Positions 25,761-35,561 of a stretch of DNA of 37,503 nt are shown here, in pieces. Under the pieces are notes generated by a model. It was given only the letters and a program-made list of their open reading frames with translations, was not told the origin of the DNA and did no database searches. The DNA lies in the NCBI GenBank assembly GCA_964444735.1, contig CAYUIJ010000012.1, positions 1 through 37,503 of the forward strand. Direction: 5' to 3'. The translations under genes were made by a program, and so were the position numbers. Source of the DNA: Phocaeicola_A sp964444735. Its GTDB lineage: Bacteria > Bacteroidota > Bacteroidia > Bacteroidales > Bacteroidaceae. Positions within the stretch are counted from its first letter, which is position 1. Each line of letters opens with the position of its first letter.

Positions 25761-28211
25761 ATGATGTTGAAAAAACTATTTTTTGCAGGATGCCTGCTGC
25801 TCTCACTAAGTACGGCACGTGCCGATGCCCAGGAATACAAACTGTGGTATGACAAGCCTGCCATGGTGTGGACAGAGGCTTTGCCTTTGGGCAACGGACG
25901 TCTGGGCGCCATGGTTTACGGAAATCCGGGAACGGAGCAAATCCAGTTGAACGAAGAGACCATCTGGGCCGGCTGTCCGAACAACAATGCCAATCCCGAA
26001 GCAAAGGAATGGCTGCCTAAGATACGTGAGCTCATATTTGCCGGGGAGTATCTGGAAGCTCAGACTTTGTGCACCCGCCATGTGAAAGCCAATACCAATT
26101 CGGGAATGCCTTATCAGAGTTTCGGTGATTTGCGTATGAGCTTTCCAGGACATACCCGTTATTCAAATTATTACCGCGAGCTGAGTCTTGATTCGGCCAA
26201 GACATTGGTACGTTATGAGGTAGACGGTATATGTTATCAGCGTGAAACGTTTATTTCATTTACCGATCAGGCTGTGATATCACGCATCACTGCCAGTCAG
26301 CCGGGAAAGATTACATTCAATGCCATACTGACCAGTCCTCATCAGGATGTAGTGATTGCCTCAGAAGGTAATGAAATCACTTTGGAAGGGGTTTCGTCCT
26401 TGCACGAAGGTCTGAAGGGAAAAGTTCAGTTTCAGGGACGTGCAGCAGTTAAGACCAAAGGCGGAACGGCAACCTGCCGTGACGGTGTGCTCACCGTTGA
26501 AAATGCCAATGAGGCTGTCGTATATGTGTCAATAGCTACCAATTTCAATAATTACAAGGATATTACCGGTGATTATATCGGGCGTGCAAAAAAATACCTG
26601 ATCAGGGCATTGGGCAATGATTATGATTCAGCAAAGAATGAGCACGTGAAGTTTTACGAACAGTATCAGAGCCGCGTAACCTTGAATTTGGGCGAAGACA
26701 AATATGCCAATGTGACAACCGACAAACGCGTGGAGAACTTCAAGACTACCAACGATGCATTTCTCGTTGCCACTTATTTCAAGTTCGGACGCTATCTGCT
26801 CATCTGTTCCTCACAGCCGGGCGGCCAGGCACCGAACCTGCAGGGTATATGGAATGACAAACTCTTCCCGTCATGGGACTGCAAATATACCTGCAACATC
26901 AATCTGGAAATGAATTACTGGCCGGCCGAAGTAACCAACCTGACCGAACTGAACGAGCCGCTGTTCCGCCTTATCAAGGAAGTGAGCGAAACCGGTAAGG
27001 AAAGCGCACGGATTATGTACGGCTCCAACGGATGGGTGCTTCATCATAATACCGATATCTGGCGTGTGACCGGAGCCATAGACAATGCTTCTTCGGGCAT
27101 GTGGGCTTCGGGTGGCGCATGGCTTTGCCAGCATTTGTGGCAACATTACCTGTATACCGGCGACAAGGAATTTCTGCGCAAGGCTTATCCCATACTGAAA
27201 GGCTCAGCGCAGTTCTTTGACGAGGTGATGGTGAAAGATCCTGCCAGAGGGTGGCTGGTGATGTGTCCGGGCAATTCTCCCGAGAATACGCATGCAGGAA
27301 GCAACAAGGAAGCTACGACTGCCGCCGGATGTACGATGGACAACCAGTTGGTATTCGATTTGTGGAATGCCGTAATTGCTTCATCTGAAATTCTTGGGAC
27401 AGATGCCGGATATGCTGCTCATCTGCAGGAACGTCTGAAAGAACTTCCTCCGATGCAGATAGGATGTTGGGGACAGTTACAGGAGTGGATGATCGACTGG
27501 GATGATCCGGAAGACACCCATCGGCATATTTCTCATCTGTATGGACTGTTTCCAAGTAATCAGATATCGCCGTAACGCACTCCAGAACTGTTTGATGCCG
27601 CACGATCATCACTGATTCATCGTGGAGACCCGTCTACCTGATGGAGTATGGGATGGAAAGTCTGCTTGTGGGCGCGTCTGCTTGACGGAGACCATGCCTA
27701 TAAACTGATTACCGACCAGTTGACCCTTGTTCGCAATGAGAAGAAAAAAGGCGGAACTTATCCTAACCTGTTCGATGCACACCCGCCTTTCCAGATTGAC
27801 GGAAACTTCGGTTGTGCCGCAGGTATTGCCGAAATGCTGATGCAGAGTTACGACGGATTTATTTACCTGCTTCCGGCACTGCCTTCCGTATGGAAAGACG
27901 GAGAAGTGAAAGGCCTGATGGCACGTGGCGGGTTTGAACTGGATTTAAGTTGGAAAAACGGAAAAGTAACCTGTCTGGTGGTGAAGTCACACATTGGCGG
28001 AAACTGCCGTTTGCGTTCGTTGAATCCGTTGTCTGGTAAAAAGCTGAAAGAAGCGGAAGGTGAAAATCCGAATCCACTGTATGCAGTGGAACAGGTTGCC
28101 AGGCCGCTGAACAACAGCAAGGCAGCTTTGAACAAGGTAGAACTTGCAAAGACTTATCTGTATGACCTGAAGACCGAAGCCGGTAGAGAGTATGTGTTAA
28201 TAGGAAAATAA
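25761..28211 (+). pseudogene. GH95-family hydrolase interrupted by two in-frame stop codons
   Basis: One continuous frame of 817 codons would encode a normal-length GH95 enzyme with signal peptide (LSLSTARADA), but TAA at 27573 and TGA at 27639 interrupt it. Before the stops are LWYDKPAMVWTEALPLGNGRLGAMVYG, NINLEMNYWPAEV (Asn-rich catalytic motif), SPENTH and DTHRHISHLYGLFPSNQ. After them is PPFQIDGNFGCAAGIAEML, which carries the conserved catalytic Asp. Single substitutions explain both stops (Tyr codon to TAA; GGA to TGA). In RG-II loci GH95 (BT1010 from memory) removes L-galactose from side chain A; other GH95 are alpha-L-fucosidases. The truncated 604-residue product should be inactive. 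A restart ATG at 27648 lacks a signal peptide. Confidence 0.88.
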
Positions 28212-28227
28212 TCAATAATTAAAATAA

Positions 28228-29676
28228 ATGAGTATGAAAAAATTATCTGTGTTGACTTTTCTTTTCCTGTTGGTTATAGGAAGCGTGTTCGCTGAAGATG
28301 AGCCAAAGGTATATCTGCCGTGGAAGAACGGTAAGTTACAGGTATCTGAGAACGGACGCTATTTGCAGCATGAAAACGGCACGCCGTTTTTCTGGATGGG
28401 CCAGACCGGATGGTTGTTACCCGAACGCCTTGACAGGGAAGAAACCAGGTATTTTCTTGGCAAATGCCGTGAGGCCGGTTTCAATGTAGTACAAGTGCAG
28501 ACCGTCAATGATGTACCTGCAATCAATTTTTACGGCCAGTATTCATTCCCTGAAGGATTCGACTTCAGGAACATCAACAAAAAAGGTGTTTACGGATATT
28601 GGGATCATATGGACTTTATCATAAAAGAAGCTGAGAAAAACGGAATTTACATCGGTATGGTATGTATATGGGGAGGTCTGGTAAAGGCCGGATTGATGAA
28701 TGTGGAAGAAGCCAAGGCCTATGGTAAGTTCCTGGCTGATCGTTACAAAGATTCTCCAAACATTATCTGGTTTATCGGAGGTGATATCCGCGGCGATGTA
28801 TATCCGGAAGTTTGGAATACATTGGCACGTACTATCAAGTCAAACGATAAGAATCATCTGATGACTTTCCATCCGTTCGGCCGTACTTCTTCCAGCTATT
28901 GGTTTCATGATGCCGACTGGCTGGATTTCAACATGTTCCAGAGCGGACACCGCCGTTATGACCAGACCCGTGGTGATGGTGACAACACCGCCGAAGCAGC
29001 CGTAGCAGAAGACAACTGGCGCTATGTTGAGGCTGCGCTTGCAAAAACTCCTGCAAAACCCGTTATCGATGGTGAACCAGTCTATGAAGAGATTCCGCAA
29101 GGATTGCACGACCCCAGTGAGCCATGGTGGAAAGCTCCTGACGTACGCCGTTATGCATACTGGTCTGTATTTGCAGGTTCTTTCGGACATACTTACGGAC
29201 ACAACTCTATCATGCAGATGTTGAAAGTGGCCAATGGAGGAGGATATGGAGCAAAGAAAACATGGTATGAAGGATTGGAAGATCCCGGATTCAACCAGAT
29301 GCAGTATCTGAAAAACCTTATGCGGTCATTCCCTTTCTTTGAGCGTGTCCCTGACCAAAGCATTATTGCAGGTGAAAACGGATTCCGTTATGATCGTCTG
29401 ATTGCTACACGCGGTAATGACTATTTGTTGGTTTATACCTATACGAATAACGAAATGAAGCTTGATTTGACCAAGATCAGCGGTGCCAAGAAAAATGTAT
29501 GGTGGTATAGCGTAACCGATGGTTCTTTGAAATACGTGGGTGAATTTGACAACACGGTGCAGACTTTCCATTACAATGGTGCTTATGGAGCAGGAAACGA
29601 TCATGTATTGATTGCTGTTGATGCTGATAAGAATTATATCCAGAAAGACTGGACAGGCATTCCAAAAAAGGACTAA
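28228..29676 (+). CDS. GH140 apiosidase-like enzyme (DUF4038), periplasmic
   Basis: The 482-residue protein has a signal peptide (to about residue 22) and a TIM-barrel of the DUF4038 type: ENGTPFFWMGQTGWLL, GFNVVQVQTVNDVPAIN, FIGGDIRGD (Asp about 186) and DGEPVYEE (Glu about 283). These residues lie at nearly the same positions as the catalytic Asp and Glu I recall for GH140 BT1012. A C-terminal beta-sandwich (DUF5060/DUF4038 type) ends the protein. GH140 cleaves apiose-galacturonic acid linkages, releasing RG-II side chains A/B from the backbone. It begins 16 bp after the GH95 frame and ends 9 bp before the next gene. Confidence 0.9.
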   Translation: MSMKKLSVLTFLFLLVIGSVFAEDEPKVYLPWKNGKLQVSENGRYLQHENGTPFFWMGQTGWLLPERLDREETRYFLGKCREAGFNVVQVQTVNDVPAINFYGQYSFPEGFDFRNINKKGVYGYWDHMDFIIKEAEKNGIYIGMVCIWGGLVKAGLMNVEEAKAYGKFLADRYKDSPNIIWFIGGDIRGDVYPEVWNTLARTIKSNDKNHLMTFHPFGRTSSSYWFHDADWLDFNMFQSGHRRYDQTRGDGDNTAEAAVAEDNWRYVEAALAKTPAKPVIDGEPVYEEIPQGLHDPSEPWWKAPDVRRYAYWSVFAGSFGHTYGHNSIMQMLKVANGGGYGAKKTWYEGLEDPGFNQMQYLKNLMRSFPFFERVPDQSIIAGENGFRYDRLIATRGNDYLLVYTYTNNEMKLDLTKISGAKKNVWWYSVTDGSLKYVGEFDNTVQTFHYNGAYGAGNDHVLIAVDADKNYIQKDWTGIPKKD

Positions 29677-29685
29677 TTTGAAATC

Positions 29686-32600
29686 ATGAACAGATTAAGT
29701 ATATTTTTAACAACATTGCTGATATCTGTCGGCATGCAGGCAGAGGTGAAAGTCACCCGCCTGCTTACTGAAGATCAGACCGCACCGTTAAGCATTGAAG
29801 CTGAACAGCCCCGTCTGAGCTGGCAGATAGAATCTGACCAAAATGCGGTGATACAGACCGGATATGAGGTGATGGTCGCCACTTCGGCCGAAAAACTGAA
29901 TGCAGGTGAAGCCGATTTGTGGAAATCCGGGCGCATTGATTCAGACCAGTCTGTATACGTGCTTTATGAAGGAAAGAAACTGAAAAGCAACCAACGCTGT
30001 TATTGGAAAGTAAAAGTATATACCTCTCAGGGAGAATCTGAATGGAGTGAACCCTCCTCATGGGGTATGGGATTGATGGGAGAGACTGCCTGGGGCGGAT
30101 GCTGGATAGGATGGGACGCACCTTTTGAGTGGGATGAAGAAACCACTTTCAGCCGTCTGAGCGCACGTTATCTGCGCACCGGATTTCAGGCAAAGCCGAA
30201 TATTAAGCGTGCTACCCTGCACATTTCCGGACTGGGAATGTATGAGCTGTTTATCAACGGCAAACAGGTAGGCAATCAGGTATTGGCTCCGGCTCCTACC
30301 GATTATCGCCGCACCGTACTTTACAATTCTTTCGATGTAACCGATATGCTTGCTACAGACAATGCGATAGGCATAGTATTGGGTAACGGACGTTATTATA
30401 CTATGCGTCAGAATTACAAGCCTTACAAGATTACCCAGTTCGGCTATCCTAAGGTACGTATGAACCTGATAATCGAATATGCCGATGGAACCATGCAGCG
30501 TGTCAATACGGATGAGAAAAATTGGAAACTTACCGGCAACGGCCCTATTCGCAGCAATAACGAATATGACGGAGAGGAATATGACGCACGTAAGGAATTG
30601 GGCGACTGGACTGTAGCGGGATATGATGACAGCAAATGGAATCCGGTACAGCGTGTGGCTATCCCTTATGGGAATCTGCATGGAGCACAGGCACCCAACA
30701 TGAAAGTGATGAAAGAGGTGAAAGCTGTATCCATCAGGCAGTATGGCGAGCGTTATATCGTTGACTTCGGACAGAACATGGCCGGATGGGTTCGTATGAA
30801 AATACGTGGAGGCACTTCGGGCGATACCATCAGAATGCATTATTCCGAATTGCTTGCAACCGATGGCAAAAGCCTGAAACTTGAGAACTTCCGTGATGCA
30901 CGCAGTACGGATACTTATATATGCAACGGTAAGGAAAACGGGCGCGAATGGTCTGCACGTTTCTCATATCACGGATTCCGCTACATTGAGCTGACCGGAT
31001 ACAAGAATCCTCAGTTGTCTGACTTTGTGGCAGAGCTTATTTTTGATGAAATGGAAACATGCGGAACCTTTGAATGTTCCGATGCAGTATTGAACCGTAT
31101 TTGTCAGAATGCATGGTGGGGTATTGCCAGCAACTATAAAGGTTTGCCGGTAGATTGTCCGCAACGTAACGAACGCCAGCCGTGGTTGGGTGACCGTCCG
31201 ATGGGTTCATGGGGTGAAAGTTTCCTGTTCAACAACGGGCGGCTGTATGCCAAGTGGATGAATGATATCCGTGAAGCGCAACGTGAAGACGGATGTATTC
31301 CCGATGTCGCTCCGGCATTCTGGAACTATTATACCGATGGCATGACATGGCCTTCTGCACTACCGGTTATCTGTGATATGCTTTATGAACAGTATGGAAA
31401 CATTGATCCGATACGCAAAAATTACGATGCCATCGTGAAATGGATGCGCCATATGCGCGATGTCTATATGGATGAAGACGGAATTATCCGTAAGGATAAA
31501 TATGGAGACTGGTGTGTACCACCCGAATCACCGGAGCTTATCCACAGTCAGGATCCTGTCCGCATAACCGATGGCGGACTGATTGCCACTTCTTATTATT
31601 ACAAGATGCTTCAGATGCTTGCCAAGTTCGCATATCTGCTCAACCGCGATGCAGATGCTGAAGCTTATCAGAAAGAGGCTGCCGTAGTACTCGACAGTTT
31701 CAACAAGGCATATCTTACCGTAAAGAAAGGAACATCACAGGCTCCTGGGTATACGCTTTATCCTGACAGTATATTCTATGGAAACAACACTGTAACTGCC
31801 AATATTCTTCCGCTGGCATTTGACATGGTTCCCGCACAATATCGTGATGAGGTATGTAAGAATGTAATTACTTCCATCATCACAACCAATAATGGACATA
31901 TCAGTTGTGGGGTGATTGGCGTGCAATGGTTGATGCGTGAACTGACCCGCATGGGAAGAGGTGATGTGGCATTCCTGCTCGCAACCAACAAGACCTATCC
32001 AAGTTGGGGCTACATGATAGAAAACGGTGCCACCACCATCTGGGAGCTTTGGAACGGTGACACTGCCAATGCCAAGATGAACAGTGGAAACCACGTGATG
32101 CTGCTGGGTGATCTGCTTTCATGGTGTTATCGTGACTTGGCAGGTATCTCTCCAGCCAAACCCGGATATAAGGAAATTCTTATGAAGCCGGATTTCTCTA
32201 TTGATGAACTGAGTTATGTCAATGCTTCATACGTCACTCCTTATGGTAAGGTAACAAGCAGCTGGAAGAAGAATCTGATGCACCTTGAATGGGATATCAC
32301 CGTTCCCTGCAATACTACCGCATTGGTATACCTGCCTGTGACTGATGAAAAAGCCGTTAAAGACGCCAATATTACATTCGTGCGTCATGAAGGAAACAAT
32401 ATTATATGCCGTGTAACTTCGGGTGCATATCATCTGTCTGTAGCTTTGAATCCTTCAACAGGAAAAGAATCTCCTTGCATTGTTGAGTCACGGTTCTTAT
32501 ATGAGTCAGCACCTTTTCCACAAGCCCATTCAGCCAGCATTGCCGAAACGCAGAAAGGTGATTTGGTCGCTGCCTATTTTGGTGGAACACGCGAGCGTAA

Positions 32601-33537
32601 TCCGGATGTGTGTATCTGGGTAAGCCGTAAACCGAAAGGGAGCACGGAATGGACCGATCCGGTAAAGGTGGCTGATGGTGTAATCAACGCTACAAAGCGC
32701 AAGGCATGCTGGAATCCCGTATTGTTTCAAATGCCTGAAAAGGGAGGTGAACTGTTGTTGTTTTATAAGGTAGGTGAGAGCGTCAGCGATTGGAAAGCCT
32801 ATCTGATTCGTTCAAAAGACAATGGAAAGACATGGAGCAAGCCTGAGGCTATGCCCGAAGGGTTCTTGGGCCCGTCAAAAAACAAACCTGAATATGTAAA
32901 CGGACGCATTATCTGTCCGAGCAGCACCGAGAGCGGCGGATGGAAAATCCATTTTGAGATATCAGACGATAAGGGTAAAACATGGCGTAAGGTCGGACCG
33001 GTTGAGGCCGAACTCTCGGTTCCCACTCAATTGCGTAAGCCGGGTGTAAAGGTTGAAGATGATATGGAAGCCGGTGAATCCATAAAAGGCGAAGGAGCCA
33101 GACCCATTTATTGTATACAGCCGGCTATATTGCGTCATAAAGACGGTCGTCTTCAGGTAGTTTGCCGCACACGTAATGCAAAGATAGCTACAAGCTGGAG
33201 CAGTGATAATGGCGAAACATGGAGCAAGGTGACTTTGCTTGATATTGAGAACAACAATTCCGGAATTGATGCGGTTACTTTGTCCGATGGATGTCATGTG
33301 ATGGCATACAATAATTTTGAAACGATTCCGGGAACACCGAAAGGAGCACGTACTCCGTTAAGTATAGCGGTATCCCCTGATGGCATAGTATGGAAACATG
33401 TAGTAACATTGGAAGACAGTCCGATAAGTCAGTATTCCTATCCGGCCATAATACAGGCTTCAGATGGTAAGATACATGTAGTCTATACATGGCGCCGTCA
33501 GCGAATTAAACATGATGTTATTGATTTGAAGAAATAA
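29686..33537 (+). CDS. GH78 rhamnosidase fused to a C-terminal sialidase-like (BNR) propeller
   Basis: The 1283-residue protein has a signal peptide (to about residue 20). Residues about 20-915 form a complete GH78: ALSIEAEQPRLSWQI-like N-terminus (LSIEAEQPRLSWQIES), FINGKQVGNQVLAP, DCPQRNERQPWLGD (Glu about 496, acid) and TTIWELWNG (Glu about 787, base). After a short linker (about 920-930), residues 930-1283 show a BNR propeller with three Asp boxes (SKDNGKTW, SDDKGKTW, SSDNGETW) and AYFGGTRERNPDVCIWVS. A typical sialidase FRIP motif is not visible. From memory BT1013 of the RG-II cluster is similar. Kdo is sialic-acid-like, so the fusion could cleave Rha-Kdo of side chain C; this is inference. 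Last gene of the operon. Confidence 0.85.
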   Translation: MNRLSIFLTTLLISVGMQAEVKVTRLLTEDQTAPLSIEAEQPRLSWQIESDQNAVIQTGYEVMVATSAEKLNAGEADLWKSGRIDSDQSVYVLYEGKKLKSNQRCYWKVKVYTSQGESEWSEPSSWGMGLMGETAWGGCWIGWDAPFEWDEETTFSRLSARYLRTGFQAKPNIKRATLHISGLGMYELFINGKQVGNQVLAPAPTDYRRTVLYNSFDVTDMLATDNAIGIVLGNGRYYTMRQNYKPYKITQFGYPKVRMNLIIEYADGTMQRVNTDEKNWKLTGNGPIRSNNEYDGEEYDARKELGDWTVAGYDDSKWNPVQRVAIPYGNLHGAQAPNMKVMKEVKAVSIRQYGERYIVDFGQNMAGWVRMKIRGGTSGDTIRMHYSELLATDGKSLKLENFRDARSTDTYICNGKENGREWSARFSYHGFRYIELTGYKNPQLSDFVAELIFDEMETCGTFECSDAVLNRICQNAWWGIASNYKGLPVDCPQRNERQPWLGDRPMGSWGESFLFNNGRLYAKWMNDIREAQREDGCIPDVAPAFWNYYTDGMTWPSALPVICDMLYEQYGNIDPIRKNYDAIVKWMRHMRDVYMDEDGIIRKDKYGDWCVPPESPELIHSQDPVRITDGGLIATSYYYKMLQMLAKFAYLLNRDADAEAYQKEAAVVLDSFNKAYLTVKKGTSQAPGYTLYPDSIFYGNNTVTANILPLAFDMVPAQYRDEVCKNVITSIITTNNGHISCGVIGVQWLMRELTRMGRGDVAFLLATNKTYPSWGYMIENGATTIWELWNGDTANAKMNSGNHVMLLGDLLSWCYRDLAGISPAKPGYKEILMKPDFSIDELSYVNASYVTPYGKVTSSWKKNLMHLEWDITVPCNTTALVYLPVTDEKAVKDANITFVRHEGNNIICRVTSGAYHLSVALNPSTGKESPCIVESRFLYESAPFPQAHSASIAETQKGDLVAAYFGGTRERNPDVCIWVSRKPKGSTEWTDPVKVADGVINATKRKACWNPVLFQMPEKGGELLLFYKVGESVSDWKAYLIRSKDNGKTWSKPEAMPEGFLGPSKNKPEYVNGRIICPSSTESGGWKIHFEISDDKGKTWRKVGPVEAELSVPTQLRKPGVKVEDDMEAGESIKGEGARPIYCIQPAILRHKDGRLQVVCRTRNAKIATSWSSDNGETWSKVTLLDIENNNSGIDAVTLSDGCHVMAYNNFETIPGTPKGARTPLSIAVSPDGIVWKHVVTLEDSPISQYSYPAIIQASDGKIHVVYTWRRQRIKHDVIDLKK

Positions 33538-34310
33538 ATATGGATATGTAAACCATTGATAAATTAGGTAAAATATACGGATATAGCAGACTGATGCGGC
33601 AAAACGGAACGTACAAAAGAATTTAAGTCGGTTTAGTCTTGCTTTAAGAATAAGAGCAAAGTGCTTAGCAACTCCCCCCCCCGCATGACATACTACCGGA
33701 CGGAGTCAAAGCACATCCTCATCACGCAGAAAACCGTCATCACGGAAGCAGCAAGCGCGCTTGAAGAGCAGGTATAGTTCTGCTATGTCCGGATCTTGCC
33801 AACGAGACCGCCGGGATTTACCGGATGTTATCCTACAGCCCAATGCCTTTCAGCCGGTACCAACTCCACCCGCATGAATCGTCAGATTGAGATCTTGAAA
33901 GCATAAGCTATGGTATATTCTAAATATCAATCAGAAATAGAACAGTTCCTCTCAAAAGCTTAGTTGAGGACAGCGGTTCTCTAAATATCATGCGTGGAGG
34001 CCTTTACGTCCGCAGATGCGCCCGGACGGAATACAAAGTCAATAATACAATTATCCTCAGGGACATCGTCCGTGCGCTCCGTATCGGAAAAACCTGAAGA
34101 AACCTGTATGATCCACCGTCTGATACCCTGTCTGACGGTCACTCATGCCATAGTAAGGCAGGAGGAGACAGGTTTCCGGGCAGCCGGTTCTTTGTTCCAT
34201 GACGGCAAGATTATACAGTGCGGACTTATTCGCTTTTTATCCCTGTACGCAACTGAATATCCATAAAGCATGCCAGTCTGATTAATGAAACTCACCTGAA
34301 TTGATTATCT
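33538..34310. other. Non-coding or decayed interval downstream of the enzyme operon
   Basis: No gene is supported. It contains a C9 tract (33674-33682) followed at once by a 30-codon frame (ATG 33685, MTYYRTESKHILI...) ending in TAG. The same frame continues with several stops to a 90-codon open stretch (33994-34266) of unremarkable composition. It may be the remains of a gene; I could not identify a family. No clear terminator was found after the 33537 stop. Confidence 0.45.
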
Positions 34311-34459
34311 TTACAAAAAAATAGAAATTACATGAAACAAAAAATTACCAGGTTTTGTGTTCGCCTTCAAAAGGCATGCAAAATTAATAAAACCATATAT
34401 AAAATTATTCGTTATCAACTGTTCTTCAATACGAAAATAATCAAAGAAAACAGATATTT

Positions 34460-34494
34460 TTTGGTTGTTTTCAACAGTAAAAGAATTACCTTTG
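34460..34494 (+). promoter_or_regulatory. Promoter for the thioredoxin-like lipoprotein / comM unit
   Basis: TACCTTTG at 34487-34494 matches TAnnTTTG. A TTG at 34465-34467 lies 19 bp upstream, with TTTG also present at 34460-34463. The leader is about 15 nt to the ATG at 34515. Confidence 0.6.
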
Positions 34495-34514
34495 TAACAA
34501 ATATATATTAAAAA

Positions 34515-35537
34515 ATGAAAATGTTTCATTTCCTTGCAATCATTCTGTTATTGGCAGGATGCGGCAAAAATAAAAATACGTTCATTCTTTCGGGAACAAT
34601 CAAGGGAATCAATGACACCATAGCATGGGTCATCATCCCCGATACAGCTTTCGGCAGTATCGACACCATCAGCATCAAAGAAGAAAAGTTTGAATATCAT
34701 CTGCAGACCGACACCACTGTATTAATCACACTAATGTTCAAGGACGGAACACAGTATGACATCTTTGCCGACAAAAACACACAGACTGAAATAAGCGGTG
34801 ACACAGCTCACAAGAACAGTCTGCAGATAAGAGGAGGTACATACAATGATATACTTTATCCTCTCATGGACAGATACCGTAAGATAAATGCAAAGCAAAT
34901 ACGCGATTCCGTAAAAACATTCATAACGCAGAATCCGTTCTCGCCAGTAAGCGCATACTTGCTCAATAAATATTATATTCAAACACCCAATCCCGATGCA
35001 AAGGCTATACAAGAGCTTATCAGACTTATGAGCGGCAAGCTGCAAGACAACTTTCTTATCAGAGACATTGAAGAACGACTCAAATACAACGTTATGGCCG
35101 ATACGGGACGATATATATCCAACTTCCGGACAAAAAACAAAGACAACAAATACATCAGTTCCTATCAGTATAACAACCAGTATATCGTGGTTACATTCTG
35201 GGCCAGCTGGCTACCAGACGGAATAAGGATCCAAAAAGAAATAGCCGAAGCAAAGAAAGACAAAAAGAGAGAAAAGACCGTTTTTCTGAACATTGCACTG
35301 GATACTGACAAGAAGACATGGAACGAAATGATAAAAAACGACTCCCTGCCTGCCGAACAGACTTGCGAACTCACGGGATGGAAAAGCCGGATGGCAGAAC
35401 AATTCGGAGTAAATTCCATTCCTCAAATCATCCTATTAAACAAACAGCATAAGGTGGTTGCCCGTGAAAAACGGCTGAAACCCATTATTGCAAAGCTTGA
35501 CTCTTTGCTTGAGAATGACAAAAAAAACAAAAAATAA
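34515..35537 (+). CDS. TlpA/thioredoxin-like lipoprotein lacking the CxxC active site
   Basis: The 340-residue protein has a lipobox (LLLAGC, Cys 16) followed by GKNKN, with no acidic export signal, so probably periplasm-facing. Residues about 20-110 resemble the DUF4369 beta domain (FILSGTIKGINDTIAWV), followed by helices and a C-terminal thioredoxin fold (about 215-335). The TlpA motif WASWCxPC reads WASWLPDG (229-236), so both cysteines are missing, while the cis-Pro loop SIPQIILLN (about 301-309) remains. It is therefore unlikely to be a disulfide reductase and may be a binding or structural derivative. It starts 15 bp after a consensus promoter and precedes comM by 24 bp. Confidence 0.85.
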   Translation: MKMFHFLAIILLLAGCGKNKNTFILSGTIKGINDTIAWVIIPDTAFGSIDTISIKEEKFEYHLQTDTTVLITLMFKDGTQYDIFADKNTQTEISGDTAHKNSLQIRGGTYNDILYPLMDRYRKINAKQIRDSVKTFITQNPFSPVSAYLLNKYYIQTPNPDAKAIQELIRLMSGKLQDNFLIRDIEERLKYNVMADTGRYISNFRTKNKDNKYISSYQYNNQYIVVTFWASWLPDGIRIQKEIAEAKKDKKREKTVFLNIALDTDKKTWNEMIKNDSLPAEQTCELTGWKSRMAEQFGVNSIPQIILLNKQHKVVAREKRLKPIIAKLDSLLENDKKNKK

Positions 35538-35561
35538 ATCTGAATATACACCGTTAAAAGT

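Noticed and set aside
6701..27641. TGA replacing an apparent Gly codon in both the pgeF remnant and GH95, suggesting TGA-to-Gly recoding
   Set aside because: TGA ends obgE, GH43, GH143-GH142 and GH78 at their proper C-termini here, and GH95 also has a TAA and the pgeF remnant a TAG. Ordinary nonsense mutation (GGA to TGA) is sufficient.
7155..33537. CRISPR array, tRNA genes or insertion sequences within the locus
   Set aside because: No regularly spaced direct repeats, cloverleaf-like sequence or transposase reading frames were seen on either strand.
33994..34266. 90-codon frame as a real small gene
   Set aside because: It has no promoter, signal peptide or recognisable motif, and lies between stops in a region with no coding signature.
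34332..34511. 59-codon frame (MKQKITRFCVRLQKACK...) directly upstream of the lipoprotein gene, preceded by a TATCTTTA box
   Set aside because: It overlaps the lipoprotein promoter, is very A/T-rich with Lys/Ile/Asn bias expected by chance, and resembles no known peptide.
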